Source of the DNA: DATBGE01 sp036558125
GTDB taxonomy: Bacteria; Gemmatimonadota; Gemmatimonadetes; Gemmatimonadales; GWC2-71-9
Length of the DNA: 27,720 bases
Direction of reading: 5' to 3'
NCBI GenBank assembly: GCA_036558125.1
Contig: DATBGE010000166.1
Location: forward strand, 1-27,720
Shown here piece by piece: positions 1 to 6,293 of this stretch. The notes under the pieces are model-generated. The model ran no database searches, was not told the DNA's origin, and saw nothing but the letters and a program-made list of their open reading frames with translations. Position 1 is the stretch's first letter. Every line of letters begins with the position of its first letter. Both the position numbers and the translations under genes were made by a program.

Positions 1-1
1 C

Positions 2-331
2 AAGCAGAAGGCGATCGTGGCGTCCATGAAGTCGGACCTGCGGAACCTGGTGACGGCGCAGGAAGCGTTCTTCTCGGATAACAACGACTACGCGGGTGCC
101 GTGATCAACGGTAACCAGGTCAACGGTGTCGCCGGCGCCGGCAAGGTGTCGTTCGTGCCGAGCACAGGGAACGTCCTGGTCCTGGGCTACATCAACGCAT
201 CGGGCTGGAAGGCCACGATGACGAACCCCGCCGTGACCAACAACCCGAAGAACTGCGGCATCTTCACCGGTCCGGTGGCGAATGCCCCGAACGCCGCGGT
301 GACTCAGGAAGGCGCCCCGGCCTGCTGGTAA
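2..331 (+). CDS. Type IV pilin-like protein, C-terminal part (cut by window edge)
   Basis: The gene runs in from the left edge; the frame is open from base 2 and ends at TAA 329-331. The missing 5' part should carry the prepilin leader and hydrophobic N-terminal helix. The visible part begins in the amphipathic half of the alpha-1 helix (K-A-I-V-A-S-M-K-S-D-L-R-N-L-V-T-A-Q-E-A-F-F), followed by the S/D-N-N-D-Y segment common in pseudopilins and short type IV pilins, then a Gly/Asn/Thr-rich beta region. Two cysteines near the C-terminus (N-C-G-I-F and P-A-C-W) would form the usual pilin D-loop disulfide. A strong terminator follows at once, and pilMNOPQ lies about 900 bp downstream, so this is probably a major or abundant pilus subunit. 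The identification rests on helix pattern, Cys pair and context, because the diagnostic N-terminus is outside the window. Confidence 0.72.
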   Translation, partial: KQKAIVASMKSDLRNLVTAQEAFFSDNNDYAGAVINGNQVNGVAGAGKVSFVPSTGNVLVLGYINASGWKATMTNPAVTNNPKNCGIFTGPVANAPNAAVTQEGAPACW

Positions 332-359
332 GGTCGGGCGGCACCAGAAGCTCGAGGGA

Positions 360-393
360 GGCGGCGGAGCGATCCGCCGCCTTCTTCTTTTTC
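360..393 (+). terminator. Rho-independent terminator of the pilin gene
   Basis: A 9-bp perfect stem (360-368 with 373-381) capped by a GCGA tetraloop is followed by a T-rich run (382-393). It starts 28 nt after the pilin stop codon. It would insulate the pilin transcript from the downstream pilin remnant. Confidence 0.85.
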
Positions 394-443
394 TAGCACC
401 GCCAGACCACGGAGCGGGACTTTGGTCTCTGCTGAGCGACATC

Positions 444-647
444 GTGGTGGGCCTCACCGTGGCCGCCTGCAAGGCGGCCACGGACGTGTCTCCAGCTCAG
501 CGAGAGGCAATCGTGGAGTCGATGAAATCGGATCTGGTGAGACTGGTGCCTGCAATGGAAGCATTCTACTGCGGGATCTTCATTGGTCCGACGTGGACCG
601 CCCCGAACCCGTTCGTCACCGAGGCAGAGGTTCCGGCCTGCTGGTAG
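444..647 (+). pseudogene. Internally deleted pilin copy
   Basis: This 67-codon frame is a shortened duplicate of the pilin ending at 331. Its helix segment (R-E-A-I-V-E-S-M-K-S-D-L-V-R-L-V-P-A-M-E-A-F-Y) aligns with the helix of the upstream pilin. It then jumps directly to the C-terminal D-loop (C-G-I-F-I-G-P ... P-A-C-W). About 60 codons of the central beta region are missing, and the reading frame is kept across the junction. Homology is also evident at DNA level in both blocks. No class III prepilin leader or long hydrophobic N-terminal segment precedes it, and the GTG at 444 has no convincing Shine-Dalgarno sequence, so it is more likely a decayed tandem copy than an expressed minipilin. 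Both Cys residues survive. A hairpin follows, as it does after the intact gene. Confidence 0.65.
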
Positions 648-675
648 GACTAGAAAAGAGAGCAACAGGCTGGAA

Positions 676-712
676 GACGACGGAGCGTGCTCTGTCGCCG
701 TCGTCATTTCCG
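676..712 (+). terminator. Hairpin after the pilin remnant, probable weak terminator
   Basis: An 8-bp perfect stem (676-683 with 698-705) encloses a 14-nt loop and is followed by a short T-rich stretch (ATTTC). It begins 29 nt after the remnant's stop, mirroring the position of the terminator behind the intact pilin, so it may be part of the duplicated unit. Confidence 0.5.
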
Positions 713-863
713 CCCCCGATTTTGGTCTTGCACAACTCCTTCGGGATAAGGCACTTCCGGCAATTTCCAAGAGGCATTCGCTGCTTTTCGGGTTGAGTTC
801 GTGCCCCGGATCACATCCCTAAGACGTGATATTGCAATCAGTTACGGCACTATTTCGGGGGAG

Positions 864-879
864 TGGCACTTGGGTTGCC
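864..879 (+). promoter_or_regulatory. Sigma-54 (RpoN) -24/-12 promoter element
   Basis: TGGCAC (864-869), five bases, then TTGC (875-878): both core blocks match the sigma-54 consensus exactly and the GG-GC spacing is correct. Transcription would start near 890. Pilin and pilus genes are classic sigma-54 targets. The nearest downstream gene is pilM, about 345 bp away, so the transcript would carry a long leader or include an unrecognised small RNA. Confidence 0.7.
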
Positions 880-933
880 CCCTCAACCGCGCTGCGTATG
901 ACTAGCTGCAAAGGCATCGCGCAATGAGCAGGA

Positions 934-991
934 GGAGGCTTCCCCCGGAAGCCTTCAAAGCCAGGCGATAACGAACTCTCAAAGGCTTGGC
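934..991 (+). other. Two adjacent hairpins in the pilM leader
   Basis: Hairpin 1 pairs AGGCTTCC (936-943) with GGAAGCCT (947-954), extendable by a G-U and a G-C pair. Hairpin 2 pairs GCCAGGC (960-966) with GCTTGGC (985-991), including one G-U pair. Both lie within the transcript predicted from the sigma-54 element. No T-run follows, so termination is unlikely. The conserved core of known cyclic-dinucleotide (GEMM) riboswitches is not recognisable. Confidence 0.4.
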
Positions 992-1136
992 GACGAAGTA
1001 AGAAAAGCAGGTTCGAGCAGTGTCATGACAGCGGTGTGCAGTACCAGGTTTGGTGTCAGAGTTTGTGCTGTCTCGCGTCGATTGATTGCTTCAAGCTCTG
1101 TCTCATCACTGAATACGTAAAGCCTGTTGAATTAAG

Positions 1137-1181
1137 AGCTTGGCAAAACTGACTTAAAGTGTTTTAGAAGCTTGACAAAAC
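1137..1181 (+). repeat. 13-bp direct repeat upstream of pilM
   Basis: AGCTTGGCAAAAC (1137-1149) recurs as AGCTTGACAAAAC (1169-1181), 12 of 13 identical, with start-to-start spacing of 32 bp (three helical turns). The second copy includes the TTGACA -35 hexamer of the predicted pilM promoter. This could be a paired regulator site or a duplicated -35 region. Confidence 0.5.
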
Positions 1182-1200
1182 CAGGCTCGTGTAATAGCGT
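1172..1200 (+). promoter_or_regulatory. Sigma-70-type promoter of pilM
   Basis: A perfect -35 hexamer TTGACA (1172-1177), a 17-bp spacer and a weak -10 TAGCGT (1195-1200, TAnnnT pattern). Initiation near 1207 would give a leader of about 30 nt before the pilM ATG at 1237. Confidence 0.5.
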
Positions 1201-1236
1201 AGCCTACCGTTTCCACCTCAAGTTTGCCGGGCAACT

Positions 1237-2280
1237 ATGGGCCTCTTCAGCAGAAAGAAGACGACCGTTGCGCTGGATATTGGCTCCGGGCTGATCAAGC
1301 TCGTGGCCATTTCCCATGGCGCCGGCGATCCCGTCCTCACCAAGGTGGCGTACACCAGCGTGGTGGATGACGCGATCGTCGAAGGTGAGGTCATGGACCC
1401 CGGGATCGTGGCTGACGCGATCAAGGGCCTGATGGCTTCGGCAGGAATCAAAGCCAAACAGGTGGTGATCGCCGTCGGTGGACGCGACGTGATCATCAAG
1501 AAGATCGCGATGGACCGCATGCGCGAGGCTGAAGCCCGCGAAGTGATCCGCTGGGAAGCCGAGCAGCACGTTCCCTTCGATATGGAGAACGTCGAGCTCG
1601 ACTTCCAGATCCTGGATCCCGCCGGTGAGGGGCTCCAGATGACCGTGCTCCTGGTGGCCGCCAAGCGTGAACTGGTCGAGAACAAGGTGGCGTTGCTGGC
1701 CGAGGCGGGGCTTACCCCGGCGGTCATCGACGTGGACGCCTTTGCGTTGCACAACGCCTTCGAAGTGAACTACCCCGATGCCATGAGGGGCGTGGTCGGC
1801 CTGGTGAACATCGGCCACGAAATGACCAACATCAACATCCTCGAGGACGGGGTTCCCGTGCTCACCCGAGACCTGCCAGTCGGCACCCGCCGCTTCCGGG
1901 AGGACATTCAGCGGGAACGTGGCCTGTCCGCCGAGGAAGCCGATCAGCTGCTGCAGGGCTTCGAGCGGAGTGAGATCCTGGATCCCTTCCTCGAGACCCG
2001 GGGCGAAGAGCTGGCAGTCGGGATCGAGCGCGCGGCGGCCTTCCTTCAGTCGGCCAGCCGGTCGGCTGGCGGTATCGGGCGGCTCTGGCTCACGGGCGGC
2101 GGTGGTCGGATTCCCGGCCTGAACAAGGTGCTCGGAGACCGGCTGCGCCTTCCGGTGGAGCTGGCTAGCCCGGTCGAGCGGCTGCGGGTGGCAGATGGGG
2201 TCTTTGAAACGATGAACATCGACGAGGTCTCACCGCTCCTGATGCTGCCAATTGGTCTGGCGCTCAGGTCTGCGGCGTGA
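1237..2280 (+). CDS. pilM: Type IV pilus assembly protein PilM
   Basis: PilM is an actin-like (FtsA/HSP70 fold) cytoplasmic ATPase-like protein that binds the N-terminal tail of PilN and links the inner-membrane alignment complex to the cytoplasmic motor. The 347-residue product starts M-G-L-F-S-R-K-K-T-T-V-A-L-D-I-G-S-G, typical of PilM, with the phosphate-1 loop D-I-G-S-G at about 14-18. Later come V-N-I-G-H-E-M-T-N (second phosphate loop region) and the adenosine motif W-L-T-G-G-G-G-R-I-P-G-L near 280-295. Length is normal for the family. ATG 1237 is chosen because it begins the conserved N-terminus; its Shine-Dalgarno sequence is weak. It is the first gene of pilMNOPQ and follows a predicted promoter about 37 bp upstream. 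Confidence 0.96.
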   Translation: MGLFSRKKTTVALDIGSGLIKLVAISHGAGDPVLTKVAYTSVVDDAIVEGEVMDPGIVADAIKGLMASAGIKAKQVVIAVGGRDVIIKKIAMDRMREAEAREVIRWEAEQHVPFDMENVELDFQILDPAGEGLQMTVLLVAAKRELVENKVALLAEAGLTPAVIDVDAFALHNAFEVNYPDAMRGVVGLVNIGHEMTNINILEDGVPVLTRDLPVGTRRFREDIQRERGLSAEEADQLLQGFERSEILDPFLETRGEELAVGIERAAAFLQSASRSAGGIGRLWLTGGGGRIPGLNKVLGDRLRLPVELASPVERLRVADGVFETMNIDEVSPLLMLPIGLALRSAA

Positions 2281-2302
2281 TCCGAGGCCCGGAGCCACAC
2301 TC

Positions 2303-2983
2303 ATGATGATCACCGTCAATCTCCGTCCCGGACAGAAGCGCAAGCGCGCCGGCGGCGGCGGCAAGGAATTCCTGGAGCGGTTCAAGTCGCTGGGGACTCG
2401 CGTCAAGGACCCCATGCTCATGGCCGCGGCAGCGATCGGCGTAGTGGTCGGTGGATACCTCATCTGGGGATTCATCTCGACCCGGCGCGAGCTGGCTGCG
2501 CTGGAGCCGCGGCTGGAGCAGGTCCAGGACGAGCACAAGCGCTTCGAGGGATTGTTGCAGCAGAAGAGGCGCGCCGAGACGATCCGTGACTCGCTTCTGG
2601 CCCAGATCCACACTATTCGCTCGGTGGACGGCAACCGCTACGTCTGGCCCCACGTGCTGGATGAAGTTGCCAAGTCGCTACCGCCCTACACCTGGCTCAC
2701 CTCGCTCGCGGTCCAGGGACTGGCGGTCGTCACCGATTCGGCGGACACCACGGAGCGGCCGATGCAGTTCAAGATGGAAGGCCGCACCATGGACCTTCAG
2801 GCGTACACCCGGTTCCTCCGTCAGCTCGAGGCGTCGCCCTGGCTTCAGGACGTGACGCCGCTCGAGGCCAGCACGGTGGTCGAACTGGAGCGCCCGGTTA
2901 CCAAATTCACGATCCAGGCCGCGTTCAAGCAGGCGGACTCGGCGTATATCCGGACCGTGCCACTCAGCCAGTCGGTGAGGTAA
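2303..2983 (+). CDS. pilN: Type IV pilus inner-membrane protein PilN
   Basis: PilN is a bitopic inner-membrane protein that joins PilM in the cytoplasm to PilO in the periplasm. The start is placed at ATG 2303 (M-M-I-T-V-N-L-R-P-G). This is the canonical PilN N-terminus, which forms the PilM-binding peptide, and GGAG at 2291-2294 stands 8 nt upstream. The open frame extends further 5' into pilM, but that part is not PilN-like. The 226-residue product has a basic cytoplasmic tail (10-37), one membrane segment (about 38-58), a coiled-coil stretch (about 60-95) and a periplasmic ferredoxin-like domain. It lies 22 nt after pilM and 2 nt before pilO. Confidence 0.93.
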   Translation: MMITVNLRPGQKRKRAGGGGKEFLERFKSLGTRVKDPMLMAAAAIGVVVGGYLIWGFISTRRELAALEPRLEQVQDEHKRFEGLLQQKRRAETIRDSLLAQIHTIRSVDGNRYVWPHVLDEVAKSLPPYTWLTSLAVQGLAVVTDSADTTERPMQFKMEGRTMDLQAYTRFLRQLEASPWLQDVTPLEASTVVELERPVTKFTIQAAFKQADSAYIRTVPLSQSVR

Positions 2984-2985
2984 GC

Positions 2986-3618
2986 ATGGCCGCTCTCGGC
3001 AATCAGCGCACAACGCCGCTCCTGATCATCCTGGTTGCCCTGCTGCTGGGCTACATGGGGTATTCGGGCACCGGTCTCGAGATGCTTGGCATCCCCGGCA
3101 TCACCCAGTCGAAGGACACCATCGCCGCGCGGAAGAAGACCATCGACTCGCTCGTGGCTCTGACCGACAGCGCCAAGAAGATTCTGGCGCAGGGCAGCGT
3201 GGATGATCTGCGCCGCCGGTTGGAGGGGTATCGCGCGAGCCTCGAGCTGATGCGCCGGCTGGTCCCGGATCGGAACGAAGTCGCCAATCTGATGGACGAG
3301 ATCTCCACCCGCGCCAAGATCCGCGGGGTGCAGGTTGCCCAGTTCATGCCGATGGCTCCGGAGCCGGGCCCCGCACCTTTCGAGACGTACAAGTACCAGT
3401 ACTCCGTGGTGGGCCGCTACGACCAGCTCGGCGAATTCCTGTCGGACGTGGCCAGCCTGCAGCGGATCATCGTCCCTGTGGATCTCAACCTGAATACCGT
3501 CGATCTGGGCCGCGCCAAGGCTCTGGGCGATTCGACCGGGTCGCTGCTCGAAGCTCGTTTCCAGATCCGCACCTTCGTCAAAACCGCGACCCCGGAGGGA
3601 GAAGCCAGTGGCACCTGA
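2986..3618 (+). CDS. pilO: Type IV pilus inner-membrane protein PilO
   Basis: PilO dimerises with PilN and aligns the inner-membrane platform with the PilP-PilQ channel. The 210-residue product has a short cytoplasmic N-terminus, one membrane helix (P-L-L-I-I-L-V-A-L-L-L-G-Y, about 11-25), a coiled-coil region (about 45-110) and a C-terminal alpha/beta domain with Y-S-V-V-G-R-Y-D-Q-L-G-E-F-L-S-D-V-A, the PilO signature region. Length and topology are normal. It starts 2 nt after the pilN stop and overlaps pilP by 11 nt, implying translational coupling. Confidence 0.93.
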   Translation: MAALGNQRTTPLLIILVALLLGYMGYSGTGLEMLGIPGITQSKDTIAARKKTIDSLVALTDSAKKILAQGSVDDLRRRLEGYRASLELMRRLVPDRNEVANLMDEISTRAKIRGVQVAQFMPMAPEPGPAPFETYKYQYSVVGRYDQLGEFLSDVASLQRIIVPVDLNLNTVDLGRAKALGDSTGSLLEARFQIRTFVKTATPEGEASGT

Positions 3619-4450
3619 TTCCCTGCGGCGCTCGCTCCTGGCCCTCGTGCTCCTCGCGGCCGCCTGTGGCGGCGGCGCGAAGAACGACGAGGCCGATGCC
3701 GCCGTTGACCTGGCGGCGGTCCGCGCCAAACGCGATAGCACCCGGATGGCTGATTCGCTCGCGCGGGTCGCCTACACGACGTGCTCCGATTCAGTGATCA
3801 CGGATATGGGCAAGACCGCGGCGGGCAAGAAGAAGCTCGCGGTGAAGCCGCCCGAAGGCATGATCCGCCCCGAAGTCCTCACCGCTTGCGGCAAGCCACC
3901 GGCGAATCTTGCCTCGGCGCCTGCCGCTACGATGGAGGCCCCGGCGGCGCAGAAGCTCACTCCTCAACAGCTGGCGGTGCAGCGGGCCGACTCGGCGCGG
4001 AAGGCGAAGGAACAGGCGAAACAGGACTCGCTCCAGACCAAGGCCGAGCTGGCACGCCAGGATTCGGTGCGCCGCGCGGGGGCCGATTCCGTCCGGAACG
4101 ATTCGCTCGCACGGGCCCGGGAAACCGAGGTGCTGCGGGAGACCTTCACCTACGCGGGCGGATCTCGCGATCCCTTCGTCTCTCTGATCTCGACGGCCAA
4201 GGTCGGCCCGGAGTTTTCCGACCTGATCCTGCTGGGCATCTATCTCGACCTGCGCCGCTCCAGTAACAGCGTCGCGGTGCTGCGAGACAAGAACTCGGGT
4301 AAGCGCTACAAGCTGCGGGTAGGAGACCAGGTCGGCCGCCTCAAGGTGGCACAGATCCGGCAGCAGGACGTGGTATTCACGGTGGAAGACATTGGCTTCG
4401 AGCGACAGGAGACCCTGTCGATGCGCAAACGGGAGGCAGAGACCCCATGA
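3608..4450 (+). CDS. pilP: Type IV pilus lipoprotein PilP
   Basis: PilP is an inner-membrane lipoprotein that bridges PilN/PilO to the secretin PilQ. The GTG start gives M-A-P-D-S-L-R-R followed by a hydrophobic segment and lipobox L-A-A-A-C, with lipidation at Cys20. The C-terminal quarter carries the PilP beta-domain (S-R-D-P-F-V near 195, then L-I-L-L-G-I-Y and V-G-D-Q-V-G-R-L-K-V). Between them is an unusually long low-complexity linker (about 95-175) rich in A-D-S-x-R / Q-D-S-L / K-A motifs, so the protein (280 aa) is well over the usual 170-180. This linker style is frequent in Gemmatimonadota periplasmic proteins. It may span a wide periplasm. The gene overlaps pilO by 11 nt and pilQ by 4 nt (ATGA). 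Confidence 0.88.
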   Translation: MAPDSLRRSLLALVLLAAACGGGAKNDEADAAVDLAAVRAKRDSTRMADSLARVAYTTCSDSVITDMGKTAAGKKKLAVKPPEGMIRPEVLTACGKPPANLASAPAATMEAPAAQKLTPQQLAVQRADSARKAKEQAKQDSLQTKAELARQDSVRRAGADSVRNDSLARARETEVLRETFTYAGGSRDPFVSLISTAKVGPEFSDLILLGIYLDLRRSSNSVAVLRDKNSGKRYKLRVGDQVGRLKVAQIRQQDVVFTVEDIGFERQETLSMRKREAETP

Positions 4451-6207
4451 CGCGTAAGCTTCTTTTCGCCCTCGCAACTGCGGCGCTCTTCGGAGCGACG
4501 CCCGGCCGTGCGGCTCCGCCGCCAACCGGCCAGGTGACCGCCGTCAGCGTGGTCCCGACTCCGGGTCGTGCGGAGATCGTGATCAACATTCGCGGGGCCG
4601 TGGAGGTCAAGGACTTTGTCCTCCGCGAGCCTAACCGTCTGGTGATCGACGTCCTCGGCGCGACACTGTCGGGCTCGGGCGCCAGCTACGATGGCATCAA
4701 CCGCGCCGGCGTCTCCGACGTTCGGTACTCCCAGTTCCGTCCCGACGTGGTCCGGGTCGCGATCTACCTCGACGATCAGCGCGACTATCGCGTTGACCGC
4801 GACGGTGACGCAGTCCGGATCAGCTTCGGCTCGGACCAGAGCTTCCTCGCCTGGTCGAGCACCGCGCCTTCCGATCTAAAGCCGCCGGCAGAGCATATCC
4901 GCCAGGCCGCTGCGGAGCCCGAGGTCACGCCGCCCGCTCCGGTCGTCGCGGTCGCCCATGCGGAGCAGCAGCCCCGGATCACCGTGACCTGGGACAAGGC
5001 CGACATCTCGGACGTGGTCGCCGGTTTCGCCGCGTTTTCCGGGAAGACCATCATCCTCGGCAAGGACATCAAGGGAACCGTTTCGGCCGAAATCAAGAAT
5101 CAACCCTGGCCCGAGGCCTTCGCGGCCGTCCTGGCCACTCAGGGACTTCAGGCGATCGAGCTGCCCGGCGGCATCATCCGGGTCGACTCGCCCGGCGCCA
5201 TTGCCTCCCTCGACTCCATCGAGCCGCTGCAGACCCGACTGGTTCAGGTCAATTACGTCACCGCCTCCTCGCTCGTGGGTAGCGTCAACGCGATCCTGAC
5301 CAAGCGCGGCAAGGTGGTGGCCGACACGACCTCCAACTCACTCATCGTCACCGACACCCGCAGCCGGGTGGCCGACGTGGCGGATTTCGTCAAGAACCTC
5401 GATATCCGCACCCCGCAAGTCTCGATTCAGTCGAAGCTCATCTTCGTTGATCGGACCGACGTGCAGAGCCTGGGCCTGCGCTACGACCTGGGGAGCAGCG
5501 ACGTATTCTTCAACAAGCTGGTGCAACGGACCGATCCCTCGACCGGTGATCCGTTCGACAGGAACACAGTCGTGGTCGGTGGCCAGTCGGTGGCGGGCAT
5601 TGCCAATGCCGACGCGCTCATCGTAAGCCCGGCGCTCGAAGTAGTGTGGCGGACCGCCATCGGCGGGTTCGACCTCACGACCTTCGTTCAGGCGCTGCAG
5701 CGCGTGGAAGTGGCCGACGTGCAGGCGGAGCCGCTCATCACCACGCTGGACAACCGCGAAGCCTTCATCAACGTCGGCGAAGACGTCCCGGTGCGTGTGG
5801 TCGACGTGAGCTCCGGCACGAGCGGCCAACTCGGACCGCCCAAGGCCACGGTGAACTTCAAGGAAACCGGTATCAAGCTGAAGGTCACGCCGCACGTGAC
5901 CAACAACCGCCAGGTGCTGATGAAGGTCGTCGCCGAGCGGTCGGACATCCGGACTCTGGCCGCGGCCGACCTGGGCTTCACCATCAGAAAGCAGAACGCC
6001 GAGAACCAGCTGCTGGTGGCCGATGGCGAAACGGCGGTAATTGGTGGCCTTACCGTGACCGAAGTGAACCAGATCCGTTCTGGCATCCCGCTCCTGGTCG
6101 ATCTACCGATCGTCGGGAAGCTGTTCGGGTTCTCCTCCAATGAGGAGCATCGCCGCGACCTGATTATTCTGATAACGCCGCGTATTATCGACGACGGCGG
6201 GAGCTGA
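4447..6207 (+). CDS. pilQ: Type IV pilus secretin PilQ
   Basis: PilQ forms the multimeric outer-membrane channel through which the pilus passes. The 586-residue product has a signal peptide (M-T-R-K-L-L-F-A-L-A-T-A-A-L-F-G, cleavage near A-R-A-A about 22-24). One AMIN domain follows (about 28-125, possible peptidoglycan binding), then an N0/STN domain (about 177-255), an N1 secretin_N domain (about 268-340, T-T-S-N-S-L-I-V-T-D) and the secretin pore domain (about 420-583). The last includes V-G-E-D-V-P-V-R, G-I-K-L-K-V-T-P-H-V and the terminal L-P-I-V-G-K-L-F ... D-L-I-I-L-I-T-P-R-I-I. It has one AMIN domain, so it is shorter than proteobacterial PilQ (about 700-770). It is the last pil gene of the operon; an 86-nt gap with two hairpins follows. 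Confidence 0.96.
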   Translation: MTRKLLFALATAALFGATPGRAAPPPTGQVTAVSVVPTPGRAEIVINIRGAVEVKDFVLREPNRLVIDVLGATLSGSGASYDGINRAGVSDVRYSQFRPDVVRVAIYLDDQRDYRVDRDGDAVRISFGSDQSFLAWSSTAPSDLKPPAEHIRQAAAEPEVTPPAPVVAVAHAEQQPRITVTWDKADISDVVAGFAAFSGKTIILGKDIKGTVSAEIKNQPWPEAFAAVLATQGLQAIELPGGIIRVDSPGAIASLDSIEPLQTRLVQVNYVTASSLVGSVNAILTKRGKVVADTTSNSLIVTDTRSRVADVADFVKNLDIRTPQVSIQSKLIFVDRTDVQSLGLRYDLGSSDVFFNKLVQRTDPSTGDPFDRNTVVVGGQSVAGIANADALIVSPALEVVWRTAIGGFDLTTFVQALQRVEVADVQAEPLITTLDNREAFINVGEDVPVRVVDVSSGTSGQLGPPKATVNFKETGIKLKVTPHVTNNRQVLMKVVAERSDIRTLAAADLGFTIRKQNAENQLLVADGETAVIGGLTVTEVNQIRSGIPLLVDLPIVGKLFGFSSNEEHRRDLIILITPRIIDDGGS

Positions 6208-6225
6208 GCAGCCTGCCGGTGTGTC

Positions 6226-6272
6226 GTCCGGGCGACCGGACCTACGCGAGCCCGACGTCGTGTCGGGCTCGC
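6226..6272. other. Pair of strong hairpins between pilQ and aroC
   Basis: A 6-bp stem with a GCGA tetraloop (6226-6241) is followed by an 11-bp perfect stem with a 5-nt loop (6246-6256 with 6262-6272). No T-tract follows, so this is not a classic intrinsic terminator. It may protect the pil mRNA 3' end, attenuate read-through into aroC, or act in rho-dependent termination. Confidence 0.55.
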
Positions 6273-6293
6273 ATGCTATAGGGAGGTATCGAA

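Larger units (their letters stand above)
648..1236. other. 589-bp non-coding region between pilin remnant and pilM
   Basis: No frame here looks coding: candidate ORFs are short, lack ribosome binding sites and do not resemble proteins. Base composition is visibly more AT-rich than the neighbouring genes, especially 1040-1210. It contains, in order, the remnant's hairpin, a sigma-54 -24/-12 element at 864-879, two adjacent hairpins at 934-991, a 10-bp perfect palindrome (TGTCATGACA, 1021-1030), a spaced direct repeat at 1137-1181 and a sigma-70-type promoter at 1172-1200. It is best read as the regulatory region of the pilM operon. Confidence 0.7.

Noticed and set aside
393..822. Overlapping open frames on both strands around the pilin remnant
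   Set aside because: They are Arg/Ser/Gly-rich shadow translations with no ribosome sites; only the frame at 444-647 shows pilin homology.
880..1000. Cyclic di-GMP/cGAMP (GEMM-I) riboswitch before pilM
   Set aside because: The position is suggestive and a CAAAGCC occurs, but the conserved core and the second half of the aptamer cannot be matched; only generic hairpins are supported.
1021..1030. TGTCATGACA as a specific operator
   Set aside because: A single 10-bp palindrome with no second copy or known regulator match is not enough to call a binding site.
2252..2302. Longer pilN starting inside pilM
   Set aside because: The added residues are Arg/Pro-rich and not PilN-like; ATG 2303 has a proper ribosome site and the conserved N-terminus.
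6246..6272. Intrinsic terminator for the pil operon
   Set aside because: The 11-bp stem is strong but is followed by ATGCTATAGGG, not a T-tract, so it was recorded as a hairpin instead.
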